The notes beneath the pieces were generated by a model. The model was not told where the DNA came from, searched no databases, and saw only the letters and a list, made by a program, of their open reading frames with translations. Positions 51,250 to 61,051 of a stretch of DNA of 64,000 nt are shown here, piece after piece. The translations under genes and the position numbers were made by a program. Origin of the DNA: Syncephalis fuscata (lineage: Eukaryota > Zoopagomycota > Zoopagomycetes > Zoopagales > Piptocephalidaceae); the NCBI GenBank assembly GCA_025786725.1, contig JAHLTZ010000025.1, positions 364,079 through 428,078 on the forward strand. The letters run 5' to 3'. The first letter of the stretch is position 1. Each line of letters begins with the position of its first letter.

Positions 51250-52374
51250 AATGGCGATTAGTGTGTTAGCGGCCGGCTACCAAACAATATAACAACCAAT
51301 GTTATATTGATGACTTTAGATTTAGATTACTAACTTACTAACCTGTATTGATAATTACAATTTATATCATAAATAAAAATCACCAAATTGTTTTAGTGTG
51401 CTAGCGGCCGGCTACACAACATTGCAACATACTAACTTTATACATATATTGTTTTAAATTTTAGATACCGGACACTAACACTAACATTTATTGATTATTA
51501 TAGATTTTAGATAGCCGGACACCAGTACCAACACCGGCATCAACACCAGCACCAGTACCAACACCGGCATCAGCACCAACATCAACACAGCACCAGCACC
51601 AGCACCAACACACACCAGCACCAACATCAGCACCAACATCACACCAGCACCAGCACCAACACCACAGCACCAACACCAGCATCGGCATCAACACCAACAC
51701 CAACACCAGCATCAGCACCAACACCAACACCAGCATCAGCATCAGCATCAGCACCAACACCAGACCAGCATCAGCACCAGCACCAACACCAACACCAGCA
51801 CCAGCACCAGCACCGCATCAGCACCAACACCAGCACGCATCAACACCAACACCAGCACCAGCACACACCAGCACCAGCATCAGCACCAGCACCAGCACCA
51901 GCATCAGCACCAGCACCAACATCAACACCAACACCAGCACCATCAGCACCAGCACCAACCAGCACCACACCGGCATCAGCACCAACACCAACACCGCATC
52001 AGCACCACACCAACACCGCATCAGCACCAGCACCAGCACCAGCACCAACACCAGCATCAGCACCAACACCACACCGACATCAGCACCAGCACCAACACCA
52101 GTACCGGCACCAACATCGGCACCGGCACCAACACCAGTAACAATATTAACATTGGCATAAAAACTAACACTAACATTGTATTTATTATTTTAGATTCGTA
52201 GGTAGCCGGCCATGGACACCCAGCGTAAGTATTATTATTATACATAGCCGGCCGCTAGCACACTAAAACCAAATATGCAATATCAATTCAGGACAATTGT
52301 CTACTAACGTACTAACATTGTATTTATTGTTTTAGAATTGTAGGTAGCCGGCCGCTAACACACTAATCGCCATT
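51250..52374. repeat. nested inverted-repeat element enclosing a minisatellite, copy 1
   Basis: Outer arms 51250-51281 and 52343-52374 are a perfect 32-bp inverted repeat. Inner arms 51391-51414 and 52245-52268 are a perfect 24-bp inverted repeat. Both arms share the core TTAGTGTG[T/C]TAGCGGCCGGCTA. A third, direct pair of TAGCCGG...ACACC motifs lies next to the minisatellite (51512 and 52203). The core is GC-rich in otherwise AT-rich DNA. Confidence 0.85.
51520..52139 (+). repeat. CACCAGCACCAACA minisatellite, copy 1
   Basis: About 620 bp built of CACCAG/CACCAA/CATCAG hexamers, almost free of G-to-C change on one strand. Frames switch among His-Gln, Thr-Ser/Asn and Ala-Pro repeats because indels are not multiples of three, which argues against a coding role. 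Confidence 0.85.
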
Positions 52375-52611
52375 TTAAATAAGTAAGTAATGTGATACAG
52401 CAGTTGTAGCAGTATCCATCATAATTTGTATGTGGTGGTATATCGCCACCAATAAACGGTGGTATACCATCACAACAATAGCAACAATAGCAACAATAGC
52501 AACTTCACAAGTACTTGATGTGACATCATCAAGACTAATTGATACTATTGCTATCAATTAACAGCAAGATTAAAAAAGAATATTGGATCAATTAATAATA
52601 TATTATTTATT

Positions 52612-52817
52612 GGTAATATCCAAGGATTATTTATTGATATTACCAAACAATATCCGAGCAAAGCATTAAATAAAAGCACATAGCTACTAAATAAGTAGAT
52701 GCAAAGGTTTATACTTTTGCATCTCAATCAAAAAATCAATACAATATAGTTTATTGTATTAATCAAGTGAATTGTGACAATAAAGATTATACAATTAGTA
52801 TATGTTGCACATACTAA
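52612..52817 (+). repeat. cluster of four short hairpins, copy 1
   Basis: GGTAATATC/GATATTACC (52612-52644), AGATGCAAA/TTTGCATCT (52697-52724), AATACAATA/TATTGTATT (52738-52760) and TTAGTATATG/CACATACTAA (52795-52817, one mismatch). The same four occur at about 58916-59123, where the last is perfect. Confidence 0.7.
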
Positions 52818-53215
52818 CTAATGATTAAACAATTTAACAATGCTTATAGTATGATCAGCAGATCAAATGGCAATATTTAAAAGCATTTAATGTACTGAAC
52901 ATGATAATGGATGATGAATAAATAAAATAGAAAATAGACATTAATGTAGATGTATTATCCAGTAAGCATATATCCAGTGTGCATATACTTAATATGCATA
53001 CATCCAGTATTTACATATATCATTGTATGATATCGTGTGTATATCATATTAATTGTAGGAAGCAATATACACGACTCATTCACGTCAGTATGTTATAGTG
53101 CTTATAACATGCAATGATTTATATTAATTATTACCTCACATATATGATGTATTGCATCGGTAGATTGACATTCATATATTGAATAATAGAATTTAGCACT
53201 CATTACCATAAAGTT

Positions 53216-54530
53216 ATGTACGTTTATATACACAGATGTAACATTAACTAAACAATATTTTGCAATTTAATTATTGATATAGGACATATATTGACAGACA
53301 TATACTAATTGAATAATGGAACAAATAAAAAGGAATTATTTGAATAAATGAGTGATTGACTAATTGACGGACAAATTGAATAACTAAATAAGCAACTAAT
53401 TTACCAACTGCCAACTAAATGATCAACTAATTGAATAAACGACTAACTAAATGAACAACTAATTCCCAACTAATTCCCAACTATTGACTAACTAGTTGGC
53501 ATAATTTCCCAACTAATTGACTAACAATATTACAGACTAACGACTCGACTAATTCGTAGACATTAATAATCAACAATATAAGAAGTAGACAACCAATTGC
53601 ATAAATGATTGAACAATAGACTAAATAACAGAATGGTTGACAGATCGACAGACTGGTCAACTAACGGATTGAGTAAGCGATTAAATGACAGATAGACAGA
53701 CAAACTAAATAATCGAATAATAGACAGACAGACAGACAAAAAACTAATTGATTAAATGACCAACTAACAAACTAACTAACCGACAGATTGACCAACTAAC
53801 AAATTAAATGACAGACAGACTAACTAACTGAACAACTGAAGTATAGATAGTGTGAAGCATAGGTAGTTTAGGCCACCACATTTTAATATATTTATTTTAG
53901 CACAATTTAGCACCAAAAGCCATAGATGTTTATATGCAAAGATATAGCATCAACTAAGCAATGTTTTGCAAGTTATTTGAATGTTATAGCATGTATATTG
54001 ACAGACTTTTACTAGTAGGCCAATTTCCGCAATATTTGAGTAAAAATGGCAATAATTAGCCGAGAATTGCCCAGTAGACCAACTAACAGAATAATGGACT
54101 AAACAACGGAATAATTGACTAAGTATTTGAATAAAGGGATAATATTGACTAAGGAATTGAATAATAGACTAAATAATTGAATAATGGTAATATATTGAAT
54201 AATGGTATAATTGACTAAAATAATGGAATTGCTCAAATGACATGAGAGTGGGTGACAATGAAACAGAATGAACAGGAGATGAAGAAACAACAATAAAACA
54301 GACAACGATTTTTTTTATTTTTTTGAAAATATTTTTGACAATTATTTGACAATATTTAGGGCTAATGAAGATAGGGCTTGATAAAATAGGGCTAAAATAA
54401 GAAAAATAAGACAAAAATGAAAAATGAAGGAAAATGAACAAGAATTACAGAACAACTATACGAGCGATAGCGAGTTAGAAAACAACAAGAACAACGACAA
54501 TAGAACAACAAAAAAAAAAGAAGAGAGAGA
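53216..54530. repeat. cryptic simple-sequence region based on ACTAA/GACT/GACAGA words
   Basis: From about 53300 to 54240 the sequence is a loose, unregistered array of ACTAACTAATTGA, GACAGACA and GAATAA words on the plus strand. 54300-54480 turns purine/A-rich. No gene. Confidence 0.6.
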
Positions 54531-54533
54531 CAA

Positions 54534-56165
54534 CAAAGGGTTCTACCACTACGGGACCTAGTATTGGAGTTCGAAAAACGGTCACGCTAATGGCTTCATA
54601 TTAGGAAGGTGCCACTCAAGCAGTAGTGCTGTGGCAATGTGCTGTGCAGATTGAGGCCAATATGAGTAAAATACAACGAGTAAAGTGACCATTACATAGA
54701 TAAATACGTAAAAACAACGCAGGGGAAGCGAGTGATGCGTAAACTACGTAAAACAAACAAAACAAACAAAATACGGTAGCTGAACTACGAGTAATGACCT
54801 GCAAGAACCATACTGACTGGTCATTAGCTGAAATTACTGCAATGACTGCAATGACTGCACTAGAATAGGCCGAATTGACCCCCAGTAGCCAGTATACCAT
54901 ACAACAATCAACACACTATCATAATAAACAAATTATAGCAATAAATAAACAAATTTATTTGTATACTTATTATTTTTACCAATATTTGACCAATATTGCT
55001 ATGATATGCATATACAATTCTGAATAAAAACAATAAATATTTACACATCGCATTTTATTGGCTTATTATAACCAGAATTGTCGTCTGAGTACGCAGAACC
55101 AATCGGATTTGCTGTATATTTTTTCGTTAATTTACTATTAATTTTTTAGTGTGTCCAATTGTGACTGCGTAATATGGTAATTAGCGAACTGAGTGTAAGG
55201 AATGGCCAGTTTCAACTATAAAGCTAGCGTAAAATGGACAGCGCCAATCGATAGAGCGTGGCCATTATACTGTATAACAATATACAACAACACGCTATAA
55301 AATAAAACACATATGGTATACAACGTCAAATTTACAGTGATAAGTTACAGTGTACCACTATGGCCATTTCAAGTGCCCTCACAAAAGGGTTCTACCACTA
55401 CGGGACCTAGTATTGGAGTTCGAAAAACGGTCACGCTAATGGCTTCATATTAGGAAGGTGCCACTCAAGCAGTAGTGCTGTGGCAATGTGCTGTGCAGAT
55501 TGAGGCCAATATGAGTAAAATACAACGAGTAAAGTGACCATTACATAGATAAATACGTAAAAACAACGCTGGGGAAGCGAGTGATGCGTAAACTACGTAA
55601 AACAAACAAAACAAACAAAATACGGTAGCTGAACTACGAGTAATGACCTGCAAGAACCATACTGACTGGTCATTAGCTGAAATTACTGCAATGACTGCAA
55701 TGACTGCACTAGAATAGGCCAAATTGACCCCCAGTAGCCAGTATACCATACACCAATCAACACACTATCATAATAAACAAATTATAGCAATAAATAAACA
55801 AATTTATTTGTATACTTATTATTTTTACCAATATTTGACCAATATTGCTATGATATGCATATACAATTCTGAATAAAAACAATAAATATTTACACATCGC
55901 ATTTTATTGGCTTATTATAACCAGAATTGTCGTCTGAGTACGCAGAACCAATCGGATTTGCTGTATATTTTTTCGTTAATTTACTATTAATATTTTAGTG
56001 TGTCCAATTGTGACTGCGTAAACACGGTAATTAGCGAAATGAGTGTAATGAGTGACCAATTCAACTATAAAGCTATGGTCAAATGGACAACGCCAATCGA
56101 TAGAGTGTGGTCAATATACTGTATAACGATGTACAACGACATTATATATATAAAAGTGTACAGCA
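54534..56165. repeat. two tandem 849-bp repeat units
   Basis: Unit 1 (54534-55381) and unit 2 (55382 to about 56165) share the start GGGTTCTACCACTACGGGAC. The first ~640 bp are almost identical; the rest is noticeably diverged but still alignable (CAATCGATAGAG[C/T]GTGG). Each carries a 94-codon minus-strand ATG frame (54616-54900, 55465-55749) differing by one residue, with a hydrophobic stretch; no family recognised. Confidence 0.8.
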
Positions 56166-56271
56166 TAAACAGAATGTGAATAATGCAAGTAAATGGAAGA
56201 TATATGCATATTGGACAATACATTTACAACAATGAGTATTTGATGATTGACGTCACTTACCATCCACCATC

Positions 56272-59200
56272 ATGTTCAATACATTGAATGTGCAGTTCAA
56301 CTACGCGAATGTTATCAATATAGTCATTTGACACCCAAATCATAATATAATCTAATGATTTGATAATTTAATAAAATGATTATTCAATAAAATAAACGTT
56401 TAGTTTGACTGGGCGAGTGCTGTCAAACAAGTCAATTGGCACCAATCATAATAATTGTTTATTCATATTACATCAGCACTTGCACCCACACTATAAAAAC
56501 AGACTGCCGATCGCATAGCACACGATTTGCGTCACACGTTCCTCTTTCTCATCCACCACACTTGACAGCATTCATCCACTAGCCACCTTTCCACTTGCAC
56601 TTGTTTCCATAAGTTCAGTATATGCCTTGCTTGCTATATGTCATTGTTAGTCTATTAGTATGAGCATGCCTAGTCTTGGTACTACATACCGCCCTGCTGT
56701 ATGGCGCCATACAGCAGTGCTAGCGGTATCGTTTTACCTTGTGGGCAGCTGCTAGTATGCTAACTGTGGCAATATATGCTACCAAACATATACGGTTATC
56801 TTCCTCTTTCTTTTCCTCTTTCTCTTCACCTTTTTTTCACCAACCTTCCATTACTTACCGTACTAGCAACAGTGTATGCTGGATATATGCTACCAAGCAT
56901 ACACTGTTCTCATCCTCTTTCTCTTCCTCCTTCTTCCTCATCCTTTTCACCAACCTTCCATTACTTACCGTACTAGCAACAGTGTATGCTGGCTATATGC
57001 TACCAAGCATACACTATTTCATCCTCTTTCACTTTACTCCTTCTTCCCTATCCTTTTCACCAACCTTCCATTACTTACCGTACTAGCAACAGTGTATGCT
57101 GGATATATGCTACCAAGCATATACTGTTCACCCTTCCTCACCCTCTCCTCATCATTATCTCTATATCTTCCATTGCTCACCGTGCTAGCAATAGTGTGTT
57201 TAGCTACTGGTAGTAGCATATAGTAGCACTCTGTACTGGCCATACAGCAGTGCCATTATATGCACTGCCTGTAAACACCTGCTAGCACGATGTTGCATTG
57301 GCAGCTCTTCTTCTCTTTCCCTTTTCACTTTAACAAACCACTTACCGGTCCTTCTTTATGATACACTGATTATGCAATGGTAAGTAACTAACTTAAATCA
57401 GTCACTAACTCTGCATATAATGCTTTAGATTTACAAGCCATCAAGTATCAAGTTCAAGGACAATGGCGATTAGTGTGTTAGCGGCCGGCTACCAAGCAAT
57501 ATAACAATAATGTTATATTGATGACTTTAGATTTAGATTACTAACTTACTAACCTGTATTGATAATTACAGCTTTATATTATAAATAAAAATCACCAAAT
57601 TGTTTTAGTGTGCTAGCGGCCGGCTACACAACATTGCAACATACTAACTTTATACATATATTGTTTTAAATTTTAGATACCGAATACTAACACTAACATT
57701 TATTGATTATTATAGATTTTAGATAGCCGGACACCAGTACCAACACCGGCATCAACACCAGCACCAATACCAACACCGGATCAGCACCAACATTGCACCA
57801 GCACCAGCACCAGCACCGGCATCAGCACCAACACCGCATCACATCAACACCAACACCAACACCAGCATCCAGCACCAACACCAGTACCAGCATCAGCATC
57901 AGCACCAACATCGACACCAGCACCAGCACCAGTACCAGCACCGGCATCAGCACCAACACCAGCATCGGCATCAACACCAGCACCAACATCGCATCAGCAC
58001 CAGCACCGGCATCAGCACCAGCACCATACACCAGCACCAGCATCATCACCGCATCAACACCAACACCAACACCCAGCACCAACACCAACACATCAACACC
58101 AGCACCACACCAGCACCACCACACCAGCACCAGCACCAACACCAACACACAGCACCAACACACGCATCAGCACCAGCACATCAACACCAAGCACCAGCAC
58201 CAGACAGCACCAGCACCAACACCATACCAGCACCGGCATCAGCACCAGCACCAGCACCAACACCGGCATCACACCAACACCAGCACCGCACCAGCACCAG
58301 CACCAGCACGCACCAGCACCAACACCAGCATCAGCACCAACACCAGCACCAATCAACACCAACCAGCATCAGTACTAGCACCAGCGCCAGCATCAACACC
58401 ACACTGGCACCAGTACCACACCAACATCGGCACCGGCACCAACACCAGTAACAATATTAACATTGGCATCAACACTAACACTAACATTGTATTTATTATT
58501 TTAGATTCGTAGGTAGCCGCCATGGACACCCAGCGTAAGTATTATTATTATACATAGCCGGCCGCTAGCACACTAAAACCAAATATGCAATATCAATTCA
58601 GACAATTGTCTACTAACGTACTAACATTGTATTTATTGTTTTAGAATTGTAGGTAGCCGGCCGCTAACACACTAATCGCCATTTTAAGTAAGTAATGTGA
58701 TAAAGCAGTTGTAGCAGTATCCATCATAATTTGTATGTGGTGGTATATCGCCACCAATAAACAGTGGTATACCATCACAACAATAGCAACAATAGCAACA
58801 ATAGCAACTTCACAAGTACTTGATGTGACATCATCAAGACTAATTGATACTATTGCTATCAATTAACAGCAAGATTAAAAAGGATATTGGATCAATTAAT
58901 AATATATTATTTATTGGTAATATCCAAGGAATTATTTATTGATATTACCAAACAATATCCGAGCAAAGCATTAAATAAAAGCACATAGCTACTAAATAAG
59001 TAGATGCAAAGCTTTATACTTTTGCATCTCAATCAAAAAATCAATACAATATAGTTTATTGTATTTAATCAAGTGAATTGTGACAATAAATATTATACAA
59101 TTAGTATGTGTTGCACATACTAACTAATGATTAAACAATTTAACAATGCTTATAGTATGATCAGCAGATCAAATGGCAATATTTAAAAGCATTTAATGTA

Positions 59201-59524
59201 CTGAACATGATAATGGATGATGAATAAATAAAATAGAAAATAGACATTAATGTATTATTATTATCCAGTAAGCATATATCCAGTGTGCATATACTCAATA
59301 TGCATACATCCAGTATTTACATATATCATTGTATGATATCGTGTGTATATCATATTAATTGTAGGAAGCAATATACACGACTCATTCATGTCAGTATGTT
59401 ATAGTACTTATAACATGCAATGATTTATATTAATTATTACCTCACATATATGATGTATTGCATCGGTAGATTGACACTCACATATTGAAGAATAGAATTT
59501 AGCACTCATTACCATAAGAGTTAT
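56272..59524 (+). repeat. large composite repeat unit A, copy 2 (interrupted by a retrotransposon)
   Basis: Matches copy 1 in order: palindrome 56694-56717, tandem hairpin units 56760-57215 (units near 56857, 56967, 57077, degenerate 57179), intron-like segment 57380-57428, outer arms 57462-57493/58652-58683, inner arms 57603-57626/58555-58578, minisatellite ~57731-58449, hairpin cluster to 59123. It has one more hairpin unit and a minisatellite about 100 bp longer than copy 1. Homology stops at 59524, where the LTR begins. At its left, ~90 bp present in copy 1 is missing between two CATGTTCAATA sites. Confidence 0.8.
57462..58683. repeat. nested inverted-repeat element enclosing a minisatellite, copy 2
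   Basis: Perfect 32-bp outer arms and perfect 24-bp inner arms, identical to copy 1. The interior minisatellite differs in length, and the adjacent TAGCCG motif has lost one base (58516 region). Confidence 0.83.
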
Positions 59525-59693
59525 TGTAACGATATTATATTCGTTACGGGAAATAATTGTATAATTTAAATATTATGCAATTATTTTCCCACAACACCTT
59601 AAATTAAGACTCCGCAAAGCTTATAAATAACACACATTTCTGTTTAATAAAAATAATCTTTATTCCATTATATCCTATTTTACGGTTGTTACA
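59525..59693 (+). repeat. 5' LTR of retrotransposon 1 (169 bp)
   Basis: Begins TGTAAC and ends GTTACA. A GTAACG/CGTTAC hairpin sits at its start, and an AATAAAAAT sequence near 59647 could serve in 3' end formation. Borders fixed by the adjoining primer site and by the break in repeat homology at 59524. Confidence 0.82.
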
Positions 59694-59694
59694 T

Positions 59695-59710
59695 TGGTAG
59701 CAACGGGTAG
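59695..59710 (+). promoter_or_regulatory. primer-binding site of retrotransposon 1
   Basis: TGGTAGCAACGGGTAG begins one base after the LTR; TGG pairs with a tRNA CCA end. The same 16 bases follow the second LTR at 63866. The cognate tRNA would end CTACCCGTTGCTACCA; I cannot name it from the window. Confidence 0.75.
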
Positions 59711-59722
59711 TTACTAGTATTT

Positions 59723-60057
59723 GCGTTTGTCGCACCGTTTATTTTGCGTTTGTCGCACCGTTTATTTTTGCGTTTGTCGCACCGTTTATTTTGCGTTTGT
59801 CGCACCGTTTATTTTTGCGTTTGTCGCACCGTTTATTTTGCGTTTGTCGCACCGTTATTTTTGCGTTTGTCGCACCGTTATTTTTGCGTTTGTCGCACCG
59901 TTTATTTTTGCGTTTGTCGCACCGTTTATTTTGCGTTTGTCGCACCGTTATTTTTGCGTTTGTCGCACCGTTATTTTGCGTTTGTCGCACCGTTATTTTT
60001 GCGTTTGTCGCACCGTTATTTTGCGTTTGTCGCACCGTATATCGCGTTTGTCGCATT
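59723..60057 (+). repeat. 15-copy tandem array in the retrotransposon leader
   Basis: GCGTTTGTCGCACCG followed by T/A-rich filler recurs 15 times at 21-24-bp spacing, from 59723 to 60044. It lies between the primer site and gag. Open frames through it are by-products. Confidence 0.9.
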
Positions 60058-60170
60058 GTCCTCTTTTCAATTTTATTTATTTTTGCTTATCAGTGTTTGA
60101 AAATAAGCACCGCTGTTTTAAAATTACGATTCAGTATATAGTACACGTTGAGACTGATTTTATTCTCACC

Positions 60171-61028
60171 ATGAATTCCCGCTCACCACTCACACACACC
60201 GAAAAGTTCACCGGTGATTCCAGTTTGCCTGTGGAACATTGGTGTAACATGGTAGAAGACGCATGGGAATTGGGTACATTTACAGACGAACAAAAACGTA
60301 TAATGGCGTCCCAACAACTATCGGGACCAGCGGCAGTTTGGTATCAATCGATACGCGGCGGTAATACGCCATATAGCACGTGGGAACAACTGAGGGACGG
60401 AATTTTAGAACGTTTTGGTGGCAATCGATCAGCGGACATCGCGCGTTTGGAACTCACACGATTGCGCTGGACAGAAGATAAAGACATTGAAGAACATATT
60501 ACAAATTTCACAGCACTGCGTAGCCGAATTCCAGATGCCGCTGACATGGAATTGGTTACGGCATTTCGACTTACGTTGCCGCCGGAATACTTAACCGATT
60601 CGATACATAATAAACCCACCAATATCAACGAAGCTTATGCTTCCACACGTGCTTTCTATTACTCAAGGAAACATGGATTACAACACTTAATACCACCACC
60701 AACTAAATCTAATAACGGCCCAACACCAATGGATTTAGATACTATAGTCCAAGCTTTAAATAGTTTAGGTTTTATTAATAATCGTAGCAGCAATAATAGC
60801 AACAGCAGTAATTACAATAACCGTAACAATTACAATAACGGGCCTAAATGTTACACATGTAACAAACGTGGTCATCTAGCCAGAAATTGTAATCGCAATA
60901 ACAACCGTAATTACAATAACCGCGATAACAACAATCAACAACAATCTAACAGCTTAGATTTACAATCAACAAATGTCGACGTCCAAGCAAACAACAACGT
61001 AATTCAGGGAAACGACAACCGTCAGTAA
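60171..61028 (+). CDS. gag: retrotransposon Gag protein
   Basis: 285 residues from ATG 60171 to TAA 61026-61028. A capsid-like region (~residues 15-180; W-x-x-M near the start, then a retrotransposon-gag pattern with W-Y/F residues and LERFGG) precedes an Asn-rich linker. One CCHC zinc knuckle follows (Cys227, Cys230, His235, Cys240) in a basic Asn/Arg-rich tail. It would form the particle and bind element RNA. An open frame continues upstream through the leader array to 59721, but the ATG at 60171 is the natural start. The frame is intact. Its 3' end overlaps pol in the -1 frame. Confidence 0.92.
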   Translation: MNSRSPLTHTEKFTGDSSLPVEHWCNMVEDAWELGTFTDEQKRIMASQQLSGPAAVWYQSIRGGNTPYSTWEQLRDGILERFGGNRSADIARLELTRLRWTEDKDIEEHITNFTALRSRIPDAADMELVTAFRLTLPPEYLTDSIHNKPTNINEAYASTRAFYYSRKHGLQHLIPPPTKSNNGPTPMDLDTIVQALNSLGFINNRSSNNSNSSNYNNRNNYNNGPKCYTCNKRGHLARNCNRNNNRNYNNRDNNNQQQSNSLDLQSTNVDVQANNNVIQGNDNRQ

Positions 61029-61051
61029 TTAAGTGCGGCACACTTACTGAC
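61007..61051 (+). promoter_or_regulatory. -1 ribosomal frameshift signal between gag and pol
   Basis: The heptamer G GGA AAC (61007-61013) is in the correct phase with gag codons. Seven bases later a stem-loop begins (GTCAGTAA at 61021-61028 with TTACTGAC at 61044-61051; an inner AAGTG/CACTT pairing is possible). The gag stop lies inside the stem. Pol is open in the -1 frame from the heptamer onward. Confidence 0.82.

Larger units (their letters stand above)
50165..53215 (+). repeat. large composite repeat unit A, copy 1
   Basis: Direct repeat partner of 56272-59520 with near-identical sequence outside its satellites. In order it contains an AT-rich left part, a 24-bp palindrome (50589-50612), tandem hairpin units (50640-51000), an intron-like segment (51168-51216), nested inverted repeats around a minisatellite (51250-52374) and a hairpin cluster (52612-52817). 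No transposase or other long conserved protein frame is seen. Hydrophobic and His/Gln or Thr/Ser frames inside it are products of repeats. Confidence 0.8.

Noticed and set aside
54616-55749. 94-codon minus-strand frames in the 849-bp units as a gene pair
   Set aside because: Conservation is explained by the near-identity of the DNA; no family, no splice signals, no evidence of selection.
57793-58512. 239-codon plus-strand frame and facing minus-strand frames over the minisatellite
   Set aside because: Low-complexity His-Gln/Thr-Ser or Val-Leu strings produced by CACCAG repeats; frame is not kept between the two copies.
59723-60057. CRISPR-like array
   Set aside because: No unique spacers: the filler is a T/A run of 6-9 bases, and the context is a retrotransposon leader in a eukaryote.
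59721-60170. N-terminal extension of Gag through the tandem array
   Set aside because: Open only because the repeat lacks stops; all three frames run through it. The Gag-like sequence starts at ATG 60171.
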